A DNA stretch of 64,000 nt. Source: Paludibacter sp. GTDB lineage: Bacteria > Bacteroidota > Bacteroidia > Bacteroidales > Paludibacteraceae. The notes under the pieces were generated by a model that made no database searches, was not told where the DNA came from, and saw only the letters and a list, made by a program, of their open reading frames with translations. Of this stretch, positions 1 through 8,248 are shown piece by piece (within the stretch, counting starts at the first letter, position 1; each line of letters begins with the position of its first letter). Made by a program: the position numbers and the translations under genes. The stretch is taken from contig JANJVQ010000015.1 of NCBI GenBank assembly GCA_024710005.1, positions 32,298 to 96,297 on the forward strand, in the 5' to 3' direction.

Positions 1-555
1 CCCGAAAATAAAAAAATCATCATCATTCAGGGCACAGGAATTAACAAGGACAGAGGAGCGGAAGAAGCCTGTATGATGATGAAATATCTTGATGATGTTA
101 TTTTGTTAATCATTGGTGGTGGAGATGTAATTCCAGATTTAAAAAAAATAATCAAAGAGGAAAAACTGAAAGATAAAATCATCCTGAAAAACAAAATGTC
201 GTTTTCAGAACTCAGACAATATACCCTGAATGCTGATTTGGGATTGGCAATAGATAAAAACACGAATCCAAACTACTTTTTCGCGCTACCTAATAAGTTG
301 TTTGATTTTATACACGCCGGAATACCTGTTTTATCATCCAGATTGAAAGAAATCAGCAAAATAATTGACAAATACGACATCGGCTATTACATTGATGAGC
401 ACGACCCAGAACACATGGCGGCTGTTGTAAAAAGTATTTTTGCCGACAAAGAAACTTATCATAGTAAGAAACAAAACACAAATATTGCCAAATCAGCACT
501 TTGCTGGGAAACGGAAGAAACTAACTTATTAAAAAGTATTCAATCTGACCGGTAA
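1..555 (+). CDS. Glycosyltransferase, GT-B fold, family 4-like (5' end cut off)
   Basis: The reading frame is open from base 1, so the gene starts before the window and only about 184 C-terminal residues are present. What is visible is the C-terminal, nucleotide-sugar-binding half of a GT-B glycosyltransferase: a strand ending QGTGINKDRG followed by a helix, the second Rossmann strand LLIIGGGD, a segment with LPNKLFDFIHAGIPVL, and a terminal helix. The N/P-K-x-F-D-F-x-x-A-G-x-P pattern is typical of this family, where it contacts the donor sugar nucleotide. The acceptor and sugar cannot be told from this part. The protein is probably cytoplasmic or membrane-associated and acts in cell-surface polysaccharide or glycolipid synthesis, but the gene cluster it belongs to lies upstream. 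The following gene is 87 bases away with its own promoter-like motif. Confidence 0.8.
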   Translation, partial: PENKKIIIIQGTGINKDRGAEEACMMMKYLDDVILLIIGGGDVIPDLKKIIKEEKLKDKIILKNKMSFSELRQYTLNADLGLAIDKNTNPNYFFALPNKLFDFIHAGIPVLSSRLKEISKIIDKYDIGYYIDEHDPEHMAAVVKSIFADKETYHSKKQNTNIAKSALCWETEETNLLKSIQSDR

Positions 556-613
556 AATGTTAATACTTACTACCTACCACGAACAATTATATCGTCAAGT
601 GCATTTATATCAT

Positions 614-621
614 TATATTTG
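614..621 (+). promoter_or_regulatory. Bacteroidota -7 promoter motif before the M6 protease
   Basis: TATATTTG matches the TAnnTTTG -7 box of the Bacteroidota primary sigma factor. It lies about 20 bases before the ATG at 643. No good -33 TTG is present 19-20 bases upstream, so the promoter is only moderately supported. Its position argues against the in-frame TTG at 619 as a start codon. Confidence 0.45.
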
Positions 622-642
622 TCCGGTAATGCCACAATTTTT

Positions 643-2442
643 ATGAAGAAACAATTTACGTTAATTTTATCGATATTCTTACTGATATCTGTACGGACAT
701 ATTCAGTCCCCGCCACTCCCCATCCAGTTACCCGCGTACAACCAGACGGAAGTGAACTTACCGTTTATCTGAGAGGTGACGAATTCTTTAAATATGAACT
801 TACTACCGACGGGTATTTAATTCGTCGCGACAAGCAGGGTTTCTATCAGTATGCTGAAAAAGATACCAAAGGAGTAATCAAAACAACCGGCATCCGTGTT
901 AATCCGGTAGATAAACGGACCGAAGCGGAAAGAAGATACATCAGTACTGCCGAAGTTAACCCCTCTTTCATCACTGAGACTAACAAACGGAAAGCACAGA
1001 AAGCCATCCGGAGAAACGACAAAAGAGGCACATTTCCCCGAACCGGTTCACCAAAATCCATTGTCATCCTGGTTAACTTCCTGAACGTTCCCTTTGTAAC
1101 ACTCAACCCCAATACGGCATTTACAGACATGCTCAACAAAGAGGGATATAACGACAACGGGGGTACCGGCTCAGCACGCGATTACTTTATTGCCGCTTCA
1201 AACGGATTATCATCACCCGAATTTGTAGTCGTTGGTCCATATACCTTACCGAATACCCGCGCCTATTACGGCGCCAATGACCTGACAACTGACGATGACA
1301 GGAGACCGCAACAGATGGTGGTAGATGCCTGCACCGCCGCTGCTGCCGACGGAGTAAACTTTGCCGAATACGACACCGATAATGATGGCGTTGTCGACAA
1401 TATTTTCATTTTTTATGCCGGACATAACGAGGCTGAAGGCGGTCCGGATGAATCAATCTGGCCGCACCGGTGGGAACTGTACGAGGATCTTGTATTCAAT
1501 GGAAAGATGATAAAGGGGTATGCCTGTACTTCTGAACTCAGAGGTAGCAGCGGAGCAAACATGTCAGGGATTGGCACTTTTGCCCATGAATTTGGTCATG
1601 TCTACGGATTGGTTGATTATTATGCCACAAACGGAGAAGATCACCATACCCTCTGGAACTGGAACATCATGGATAACGGTGCTTATCTGAATCAGGGCAG
1701 AACACCACCGACTTATTCGGCCTACGATCGTTTTTATTTGGGTTGGCTGGTTCCGGATATCCTCAAATTCCCAAAACATATTTTTCTGGAAGATATAAAA
1801 ACGAGTAATCAAGCCTTTATAATCACAGCAACAGGCAATCACAACCTGGTTGGAGAAGATCCGAATCCGGTGGAATTTTTCATGCTTGAAAATAGACAGA
1901 AAACCGGATGGGACAGCTTCCTTCCGAATAGTGGCATGTTGATTACGCGCATCTATTATAATGCAACTGCATGGGAGAATAACAGTCCAAACAATAATGC
2001 TGATGCAATGGGGGTTGATATCATCGAAGCCGATGGTATCGCCAGTACATTTTCACTGGCGGGAGACCCGTTTCCGGGGTCAAAGAATGTCACTGAATAT
2101 GCTCCTGTACTCCGAAACGGAACAGACATCAACCGACCGTTAACCAATATCAAGCTGGAAAACAAAATCATCAGCTTTGATTTTATGGGAGGAGGCGAAG
2201 GACTGATTCAGTTTTCCAGCAGAGAGAACAGCATGAATGTATTCAGCGATAGTGATGGCAATATCATCCTGGATAAAGGGAAAAATACGGATGACAATAA
2301 AATGGTTTATGTTTATAATGCAACCGGACAACTTTTACGACAGGTAGAGTCTTCTTCACAAATTGTATCAATCAGCAGTCTGAATAAAAATGCTTTATAT
2401 ATCCTGAAAGCAGGTAAAGATGCCATCAAAATAAGGCTTTAA
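643..2442 (+). CDS. Secreted M6-family metalloprotease with C-terminal sorting-type tail
   Basis: The protein has 599 residues. I use the ATG at 643, because it opens directly on a signal peptide (MKKQFTLILSIFLLISV) and the upstream TTG at 619 overlaps a promoter motif. An M6 (immune inhibitor A-like) catalytic domain carries the zinc motif HEFGHVYGLVD at about residues 315-325 (HExxHxxGxxD), preceded by an Asp-rich segment that could bind calcium. The last 75 residues look like a type IX secretion sorting domain: VYVYNATGQLLRQV, then LNKNALYILKAG and a basic end KIRL, similar to the 'Y-D-x-x-G-x ... L-x-x-G-x-Y-x-x-x' pattern of such tails. I infer export by Sec, then T9SS to the cell surface or medium. 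It stands alone and ends at a strong hairpin. Confidence 0.85.
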   Translation: MKKQFTLILSIFLLISVRTYSVPATPHPVTRVQPDGSELTVYLRGDEFFKYELTTDGYLIRRDKQGFYQYAEKDTKGVIKTTGIRVNPVDKRTEAERRYISTAEVNPSFITETNKRKAQKAIRRNDKRGTFPRTGSPKSIVILVNFLNVPFVTLNPNTAFTDMLNKEGYNDNGGTGSARDYFIAASNGLSSPEFVVVGPYTLPNTRAYYGANDLTTDDDRRPQQMVVDACTAAAADGVNFAEYDTDNDGVVDNIFIFYAGHNEAEGGPDESIWPHRWELYEDLVFNGKMIKGYACTSELRGSSGANMSGIGTFAHEFGHVYGLVDYYATNGEDHHTLWNWNIMDNGAYLNQGRTPPTYSAYDRFYLGWLVPDILKFPKHIFLEDIKTSNQAFIITATGNHNLVGEDPNPVEFFMLENRQKTGWDSFLPNSGMLITRIYYNATAWENNSPNNNADAMGVDIIEADGIASTFSLAGDPFPGSKNVTEYAPVLRNGTDINRPLTNIKLENKIISFDFMGGGEGLIQFSSRENSMNVFSDSDGNIILDKGKNTDDNKMVYVYNATGQLLRQVESSSQIVSISSLNKNALYILKAGKDAIKIRL

Positions 2443-2463
2443 GGCTGTAGTGTATAAACAATT

Positions 2464-2506
2464 AATGACAAGCCCGTTGAAAATCAATTTCAACGGGCTT
2501 GTCATT
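2464..2506. terminator. Bidirectional hairpin terminator
   Basis: A perfect 19-bp stem (2464-2482 with 2488-2506) with a 5-base loop lies between the converging M6 protease gene and rpmE. The stem is GC-rich in its middle (AAGCCCGTTGAAA) and begins and ends with A/T. It probably stops transcription from both sides. Confidence 0.8.
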
Positions 2507-2545
2507 AACACTTAAAAATTATCTTCTGTACTATGCTGATACAGA

Positions 2546-2803
2546 TTATTTCTTTTCCATCCGTTTTGCATAACGGTTCATGAACTTGTCAACACGTCCT
2601 GCGGTATCTACCAGTTTAGATTTACCGGTATAAAAAGGATGTGAACTGCTGGAGATTTCAAGTTTCATCAAAGGATAACTTACTCCGTCGATTTCAATGG
2701 TTTCTCTACTGTTCACTGTTGAACGTGTAAAAAAGGTATCGCCATTCGACATGTCTTTAAACACAACCGTGCGATAGTTTTCTGGGTGGATTCCGCTTTT
2801 CAT
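2546..2803 (-). CDS. rpmE2: 50S ribosomal protein L31, type B
   Basis: This 85-residue protein begins [21 protein letters not shown] and contains the [22 protein letters not shown] signature of L31 type B (shorter pieces: HPFYTGK, DTAGRV, KFMNRY). The four-cysteine zinc site of the C+ form of L31 is absent, so it is the zinc-independent type. It is part of the large ribosomal subunit, near the bridge to the small subunit. The gene is monocistronic, with a good Bacteroidota promoter 41 bases before the start and a hairpin terminator downstream. In many genomes the zinc-free form is made under zinc limitation; no Zur site was recognised here. Confidence 0.95.
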   Translation of the reverse strand: MKSGIHPENYRTVVFKDMSNGDTFFTRSTVNSRETIEIDGVSYPLMKLEISSSSHPFYTGKSKLVDTAGRVDKFMNRYAKRMEKK

Positions 2804-2843
2804 ATCTTATGTTTTAATTTTTTTATTCTTACAAATTGGCTTG

Positions 2844-2874
2844 CAAAAGTACAACAATTAATTTAATTTCCAAA
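2844..2874 (-). promoter_or_regulatory. Promoter of rpmE2
   Basis: On the minus strand this reads TTTG (2874-2871), 19 bases, TACTTTTG (2851-2844). This is a full match to the Bacteroidota -33/-7 promoter with the usual spacing. It predicts transcription starting near 2839, about 36 bases before the start codon. Confidence 0.75.
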
Positions 2875-2891
2875 GAGAAAATCTGATTTTT

Positions 2892-3791
2892 TTACCTGCT
2901 CCCAAAATAGAGCAACAACATTCCTATTAAAACTCCTATTAAATCAATCATCTTTAATTTTAGATACTTATCACGCAGTACCAGTGCCCCGTAGATAAAG
3001 GGCACAATTACCCCTGCCCTTCTGACGGTTCCCAGGACTGAGATCAGTGAATCGGGCAACGTTAACGCGTAAAAATAAACGAAATCGGAGCTAACCAGCA
3101 GGATAGAAATAAACACGATAGACCAGCGGAAACGAAAAGGTGTTGTCTTCTTACGGGTCGGATACCACAGGGTAAAGGTGATAATAGCCATCATGATGAC
3201 CTGGTAAAAGGTATAATATACCTGCACGGCCATGTGGTTGAACTGCCCCATCAGGTATTTATCGTACAACCCGCTGGTGGCGCCGGTTACCGTAGCCATG
3301 ATGATAAACCATATCCATTTGTTTTTGCCAAACACATAACCTTCTTTTTTCCCGATCAGCGAAAACATAAAGAATGACACCAGTGTAATAGCGATACCTC
3401 CAATCTGAAAGCCGTTCAACTGCTCCCCAAAGATTAACACACCCCCGAGCACCACCAGTACCGGCTGCGTAGCTTTAATGGGCGCTGCCAGGGTGAGTGG
3501 CAGGTTCTTCATCGCAAAATACGCAAAAAGCCAGGACGACAACACAATCGTCGACTTAGCTAAAATCAGCATATGCGTTTTAAAATCCACCTGCGGCACA
3601 AAGAAGATCCCACCTTCCAACCATGCAGGTGCAAAACTGGAAATCAACAGGAATGGCAATAAAATCAATGAAGAGATGAAAATGGACGAAAACAAAACCG
3701 GTATCACGGCATTTTCATGCACCGACACCTTCTTGCTCACCTCGTAGGAGCCAAGTAATAAAGCGGATATTATGCCAAGAAAGAGCCACAT
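2892..3791 (-). CDS. DMT/EamA-family membrane permease
   Basis: A 299-residue protein with about ten hydrophobic segments in two similar halves, as in the EamA drug/metabolite transporter superfamily. Family marks include LTLAAPIKATQPVLVVLGG near the end of the first half and LPDSLISVLGTVRRAGVIVPFIYGALVLRD in the second. It sits in the inner membrane; the substrate cannot be predicted (the family includes amino acid, nucleotide-sugar and drug exporters). It starts at ATG 3791. The next 190 bases upstream hold no gene. It is not clearly in an operon, as truA lies beyond that gap. I am sure of the superfamily, not of the function. Confidence 0.85.
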   Translation of the reverse strand: MWLFLGIISALLLGSYEVSKKVSVHENAVIPVLFSSIFISSLILLPFLLISSFAPAWLEGGIFFVPQVDFKTHMLILAKSTIVLSSWLFAYFAMKNLPLTLAAPIKATQPVLVVLGGVLIFGEQLNGFQIGGIAITLVSFFMFSLIGKKEGYVFGKNKWIWFIIMATVTGATSGLYDKYLMGQFNHMAVQVYYTFYQVIMMAIITFTLWYPTRKKTTPFRFRWSIVFISILLVSSDFVYFYALTLPDSLISVLGTVRRAGVIVPFIYGALVLRDKYLKLKMIDLIGVLIGMLLLYFGSR

Positions 3792-3796
3792 GTTTT

Positions 3797-3829
3797 AAAG
3801 CGGAAAACGAAAAACGGAAAGTGAAAAAC
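3797..3829 (+). repeat. Dispersed GCGGAAAACG-type repeat, copy 1
   Basis: The stretch begins AAAGCGGAAAACGAAAAACG and is built from repeating (A)CGGAAA units. It resembles, in the opposite orientation, the DNA that encodes the last residues of truA (3999-4032) and of the MFS transporter (48086-48113). The rest of the 3792-3985 gap holds nothing I can name. Confidence 0.5.
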
Positions 3830-3985
3830 TTTTTATGTACATCTCTTAATCACTTTATATCTTAATTATTATTTCAGAATTCATCAAATTCAATCTGCAA
3901 TTTCCACAATCATAATGACTATCATATTATACTTAATCAGAGAAAAATCATAAAAGCATAAAATCTGAAAGAATTAATTTCCTAC

Positions 3986-4774
3986 TCATTTACTTGTGCT
4001 TTCAGTTTTCCGTTCACCGTTTTCCGCTTTTTTTATATTTTCATCAGCATACCTCACCTCCACCAAATAAAGTCCGTGGGCAGGGACGGAAACACCGGCT
4101 TTGCAGCGGTCTTTGGCTTCGATGATGCGGCAAAAATCAGCCACACTTAATTTGTGCATACCCACATCAAAGAGAGTTCCGACGATAGAACGTACCATGT
4201 TGCGCAGGAAACGGTCGGCCTCGATGGTAAACACCCATTCATCTCCCACTTGTTGCCAGACAGCTTCAGTTATCACACAATTATTAGTTTTCACATCGGT
4301 ATGCAGTTTACTGAAGCTGGTAAAATCGGTGTAGTCCTTCAGTTTCTGCGCTGCCTCATTCATCAAATCAAAATCCAGCGGATGAAACATTCTCAACGCC
4401 AGATTTTCCTTAAACACATTTTTACCTATATACAAATGATATTCGTATTTTCGGGAAATGGCATCGAAACGGGCATGTGCATCAGGGGTCACTGCAATAA
4501 TCTTATCCACGGCAATGTCCTTCGGCAGGATACTATTCAGTCTGCGCACATAATCACCTCCTGCTAAATCTGCATGTCCGGAATCAAAATGAGCCACCAT
4601 CTGTTTCGCATGTACGCCGGTATCGGTGCGACCGGCAGCCACCACTTCCGTTTCTTCCCGGAGCAAGGTGCGCAAACCATTCGTGAACACTTCCTGCACG
4701 GAAATGCCGTTGGGCTGGATTTGCCAGCCGTGGTAAGCTGTACCATTGTATGCAAAATAGATGAAGTAACGCAT
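3986..4774 (-). CDS. truA: tRNA pseudouridine synthase A
   Basis: A 262-residue enzyme that isomerises uridines 38-40 in the tRNA anticodon stem to pseudouridine. The catalytic aspartate lies in GRTDTGVHA (D51). Later family motifs are FHPLDF, DFTSFSK and the RFLRNMVRSIVGTL segment. I start at the ATG at 4774, not the GTG one codon earlier, because this ATG overlaps the TGA of purU (TGATG), which implies translational coupling. The last 15 or so residues (KKAENGERKTESTSK) are not family sequence; they are encoded by a dispersed simple repeat. Confidence 0.95.
   Translation of the reverse strand: MRYFIYFAYNGTAYHGWQIQPNGISVQEVFTNGLRTLLREETEVVAAGRTDTGVHAKQMVAHFDSGHADLAGGDYVRRLNSILPKDIAVDKIIAVTPDAHARFDAISRKYEYHLYIGKNVFKENLALRMFHPLDFDLMNEAAQKLKDYTDFTSFSKLHTDVKTNNCVITEAVWQQVGDEWVFTIEADRFLRNMVRSIVGTLFDVGMHKLSVADFCRIIEAKDRCKAGVSVPAHGLYLVEVRYADENIKKAENGERKTESTSK
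3999..4032 (-). repeat. Dispersed GCGGAAAACG-type repeat, copy 2 (inside truA 3' end)
   Basis: Read on the minus strand it starts AAAGCGGAAAACGGTGAACG and continues GAAAACTGAAAG. It encodes the truA tail with the peptide KAENGERK. The same repeat encodes KAESGERK at the end of the MFS gene at 48 kb. Confidence 0.55.
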
Positions 4775-5640
4775 CACTGAAACACAACGGTTCTGTTTTT
4801 ATAGGTGAGGGTTTTTCTTTCGATGTGTTTTTCGACGGCGCGCGAAAGCACAATTTTTTCCAAATCACGACCTTTGTGTATCAACACATCTACCGTATCC
4901 ACATGTGAAATACGGGTCACATCCTGCTCGATAATCGGACCGGCATCCAGGTCGGTGGTCACATAGTGACTGGTTGCTCCGATAATTTTCACGCCACGTT
5001 CATGTGCCGCATGATAAGGTTTCGCTCCCATGAAAGCCGGAAGGAAAGAATGGTGGATATTGATGATACGATCGGGGTAATGGTTGATAAATTCCGGAGA
5101 CAGGATTTGCATGTACCGAGCGAGAACGCAAAAAGTAATGCCTTTCGACCTGAGCAACTCCAGTTCCTTAGCTTCCTGTTCGGCTTTATTATCCTTGGTG
5201 ATGGGAAAATAATGATATTCGATACCGAAACGTTGTGCCACCGGCTCCATATCCGGATGATTACTGATGATCAGCGGAATATCCACATGCCACTCCCCTG
5301 CCGCATAGCGCGACAATAAATCATACAAGCAATGGGGCATCTTCGAAACAAAAATTGCCATACGGGGTTTTGTATCGGAAAAATAAAGCCTGAAGTGCAT
5401 GTCAAACCGGCTTGCCAGCAGGGTTTGGAAATAATCCTGAATTTTTTCCTTGGGAATCTGGAAGGTGTCCAAATCCCATTTCACACGCATGAAGAAAACT
5501 TTTTCTTCGCGGTTTACATACTGGTCGAGGTACAAAATATTACCACTATGCTGATTGATGAACTCAGTCACAGCCGCCAGAATCCCGGGTTTATCGGGAC
5601 AGTGCAGTAACAATACTGCCGTATTATCGTTTAATTTCAT
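4774..5640 (-). CDS. purU: Formyltetrahydrofolate deformylase
   Basis: The 288-residue protein hydrolyses 10-formyl-tetrahydrofolate to formate and tetrahydrofolate, supplying formate for PurT-type purine synthesis and balancing one-carbon pools. An N-terminal ACT domain (about residues 8-85, LHCPDKPGILAAVTEF) is followed by a formyltransferase-type domain with IINIHHSFLPAF and LDAGPIIEQDV; the Asn-His...Asp catalytic set of the family is present. A TATCTTTG motif on the minus strand at 5682-5675 may be its -7 box, about 35 bases before the ATG. It is translationally coupled to truA downstream. Confidence 0.93.
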   Translation of the reverse strand: MKLNDNTAVLLLHCPDKPGILAAVTEFINQHSGNILYLDQYVNREEKVFFMRVKWDLDTFQIPKEKIQDYFQTLLASRFDMHFRLYFSDTKPRMAIFVSKMPHCLYDLLSRYAAGEWHVDIPLIISNHPDMEPVAQRFGIEYHYFPITKDNKAEQEAKELELLRSKGITFCVLARYMQILSPEFINHYPDRIINIHHSFLPAFMGAKPYHAAHERGVKIIGATSHYVTTDLDAGPIIEQDVTRISHVDTVDVLIHKGRDLEKIVLSRAVEKHIERKTLTYKNRTVVFQ

Positions 5641-5705
5641 TTTCTTTCTGATAATCTACCTTAAAAACGAACTGCAAAGATAGTATTTATCAATGAAAGA
5701 AAAAA

Positions 5706-6233
5706 TCAGTCATGCTCCACCCAAATCAATTTATCGGTATCAAAACCAATTTCCTGCGCTTTTTTTACATAAGCGGTTTTAATCTCTTCGGGAATAGTTT
5801 TCTCTCTGGCCAGAATCCAGAGGTATTCAAGACTACTGCCGGCGATGAGCGCGTATTTATACTCATCATCTAAGGCAATAACATTGTAACCTCCGTAAAA
5901 CGGTCCGAAGAACGACACTTTCAGCATGGCTACAGTTGGGTCGCCTACGAACTTAGCCTTACCATTAGCTTCTTTCCATTCTTTTTTCACGTAATTATAA
6001 CCCCGATTGGTAACATCAATCAAACCGTCTTCACGCAATTGGTAAAATGCAGTAGTATTATTCAGGTCCTTTTCAAACCTGAAATCAAAACGCGCAATTT
6101 CATACCACTTGCCTAAATATTTTTCTTTATCGAAAGACCTTACAGCCACTGCTCCGGGAGGAATGGTACTGCAGGATTTAAGGAATAGTCCCATGCTGCA
6201 AAGGATGATTGTTAATAATGTGGTTGTTTTCAT
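5706..6233 (-). CDS. blc: Bacterial lipocalin (Blc-type) lipoprotein
   Basis: A 175-residue protein with a lipoprotein signal peptide: hydrophobic segment, then LKSC with Cys21 as the likely lipidated residue. The mature part starts with the lipocalin signature GKWYEIARFDFRFEK (GxW motif) and continues through the eight-strand barrel, with YAALIAGSSLEYLWILARE-like C-terminal motif (YALIAGSSLEYLWILARE region). Family members bind fatty acids or lysophospholipids in the outer membrane and are linked to envelope stress. It stands alone; the adjacent 166 bases up to the next gene hold only degenerate short inverted repeats (for example GCTTCC-TAC-GGAAGC at 6342-6356). Confidence 0.88.
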   Translation of the reverse strand: MKTTTLLTIILCSMGLFLKSCSTIPPGAVAVRSFDKEKYLGKWYEIARFDFRFEKDLNNTTAFYQLREDGLIDVTNRGYNYVKKEWKEANGKAKFVGDPTVAMLKVSFFGPFYGGYNVIALDDEYKYALIAGSSLEYLWILAREKTIPEEIKTAYVKKAQEIGFDTDKLIWVEHD

Positions 6234-6399
6234 GATGATATATTTATGTTTTACCGCTCCATTCCCATCGCTACCTACGGCAGCTCACTATCAAGTGTTT
6301 AATTCTAAACCTGTCCTTAAACTGGCAGGTTACAGAGATCTGCTTCCTACGGAAGCTATTCATGCAGCATCTTCCTAATAAAGCAGACAGATAGATCCA

Positions 6400-8163
6400 T
6401 TATGCGAATAATTTTTCTATTCTCTCGGCATAATGCCCCTCAATCACATTTCGCTTGATTTTCAGGGTTGGCGACAGGAAACCACCGGGCTGCGTCCACT
6501 CTTCAGGAACCAGTTGCCAGCGTTTCACCTGCTCGAAATCGCCAAAGAATACATTATATTTCTTCACCTCTTCTTCGTAACGTTTCAGTACAACCTTATT
6601 CTGAATCACTTCTTCATTGGTAGTATAAGGGATGTTGTGAATACCGCACCACGACTTCAAATACACAAAATCAGGTGAAATCAACGCAGCAGCAAATTTC
6701 TTATTCTCACCCACCACAATCATGTTATCTATAAACGGCGATTCGGTAAATTTAGACTCAATCGTCTGGGGATTCACATATTTACCAAAGGATGTTTTGA
6801 AAATACTTTTCAAACGACCCGTAATAATCAACTGACCTTCGGGGGTAAATTTTCCGGTATCGCCGGTATGGAACCAACCATCGGCATCAATTACCTGTGA
6901 AGTCAGCTCAGGAGCACGGTAATAACCCAGCATCACATTGTGACCGCGACACATGATTTCGTCTCTCTCGCCCAGTTTCACTTCAACACCCGGCAATGGC
7001 AGTCCTACCGTTCCGAATTTGCGGCCGTGTTTGCCACGCTGACTTACCGCGATAACCGGAGAAGTTTCACTCAACCCGTAACCCTCGAACACCGGCATAC
7101 CAATCGCGGAAAAGAAAGATCCCATGTGCGGCTGCAAAGCCGAGCCTCCCGACACCACGATATCGAAATTACCGCCAATGGCTTCGCGCCACTTGGAAAA
7201 AATAAGTTTATCGGCTAGCTTCAGTTGTTGTTTCATGCACCAGCTATTGCCTTCCAACTGATATTTGGTGGCTAAATTAAATGCCCAATAATACAATTTC
7301 CGTTTAATAAAAGGTAGTTTCTTGCCGGCCAGATATAGTTTATCGTATATTTTTTCGAGTAAGCGGGGTACTGCCGACATCATTGTAGGCTTAATTTCTT
7401 TGATGTTATCTGCAATGGTCGCCAGACTTTCAGCATAATAAACCGACATTCCCAGGTATTGATAGAGGTAAACCAACATACGTTCGTAAGCATGGCAAAG
7501 CGGAAGGAAACTCAGAGCTGTTTTACTCCAGCCCGACGGTGTTGTTCTCAGATTCATAATCTGATTCACAATATTACTGTGCGACAACATCACCCCTTTT
7601 GGATTTCCGGTGGTACCTGACGTATAGATAATCGTTGCCATATCCTCCGTTTTAATGGCAGCTTTGATTTTTGCCAGTTCTTCCGGCACCGGGTTTTCTT
7701 TTCCCAGTTGAATGAGTTGATCTAAGTATTTATAATCCCCGTCTTCTTCATCGAAAAGAAAAATTTCTTTCAACGTTTTAACCTCGGGCATGACCGGCTC
7801 CAATTTTTTGAGCAATGACTTCCCATCAATAAAAATCATTTTCATCTCGGCATGATTCAGGATGTAACGATAATCGTCCTGACTGATGGTCGGATAAATT
7901 GGAATTGAAATAGCTCCCGACTGCATGATGGCCATATCAAGCATATTCCATTCGGGACGGTTGCCACTGACAATACCGATATTATCTCCGGCTTTCACCC
8001 CCAGCTTCAATAATCCGTAGCTGATATGATTCACTGCATCAACATACTCCTGAATGCTGATTTTCTTCCAGGTTCCGTTTTTCTTGCTGGCCAATGCAGC
8101 ATCCTGATTCGGATAATTTTCCAGATAATTATCCAGTAAATCGAATATACGCGTAACTTCCAT
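6400..8163 (-). CDS. Long-chain fatty acid-CoA ligase (AMP-forming)
   Basis: The 587-residue enzyme activates a fatty acid as acyl-AMP and transfers it to coenzyme A, at the inner face of the membrane. The P-loop-like motif IYTSGTTGNPKGVMLSH, the GYGLSETSP motif and the WFHTGDTGKFTPEG motif of the adenylate-forming family are all present, with the GRLKSIFKTSFGKY hinge and lysine region near the end. The start is the ATG at 8163: the longer frame begins at a TTG (8214) that lies inside the promoter. Such proteins are common in this phylum for recycling exogenous or membrane fatty acids. The chain-length preference cannot be read from sequence. Confidence 0.92.
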   Translation of the reverse strand: MEVTRIFDLLDNYLENYPNQDAALASKKNGTWKKISIQEYVDAVNHISYGLLKLGVKAGDNIGIVSGNRPEWNMLDMAIMQSGAISIPIYPTISQDDYRYILNHAEMKMIFIDGKSLLKKLEPVMPEVKTLKEIFLFDEEDGDYKYLDQLIQLGKENPVPEELAKIKAAIKTEDMATIIYTSGTTGNPKGVMLSHSNIVNQIMNLRTTPSGWSKTALSFLPLCHAYERMLVYLYQYLGMSVYYAESLATIADNIKEIKPTMMSAVPRLLEKIYDKLYLAGKKLPFIKRKLYYWAFNLATKYQLEGNSWCMKQQLKLADKLIFSKWREAIGGNFDIVVSGGSALQPHMGSFFSAIGMPVFEGYGLSETSPVIAVSQRGKHGRKFGTVGLPLPGVEVKLGERDEIMCRGHNVMLGYYRAPELTSQVIDADGWFHTGDTGKFTPEGQLIITGRLKSIFKTSFGKYVNPQTIESKFTESPFIDNMIVVGENKKFAAALISPDFVYLKSWCGIHNIPYTTNEEVIQNKVVLKRYEEEVKKYNVFFGDFEQVKRWQLVPEEWTQPGGFLSPTLKIKRNVIEGHYAERIEKLFA

Positions 8164-8211
8164 ATAATATTTCTTTAGCTTTTGTTTCTTAAAAGATTCT
8201 AATCGAACCTT

Positions 8212-8241
8212 CAAAAGTAAAAAATATTATTGAATATTCAA
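8212..8241 (-). promoter_or_regulatory. Promoter of the acyl-CoA ligase gene
   Basis: Minus strand: TTG (8241-8239), 19 bases, TACTTTTG (8219-8212), a full Bacteroidota promoter. It predicts a leader of about 45 bases before ATG 8163 and rules out the TTG at 8214 as the start. Confidence 0.75.
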
Positions 8242-8248
8242 CAAATAT

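Noticed and set aside
6234..6399. A small gene between lipocalin and acyl-CoA ligase
   Set aside because: The only open frame there runs antisense into the lipocalin gene; the gap holds decayed short inverted repeats only.
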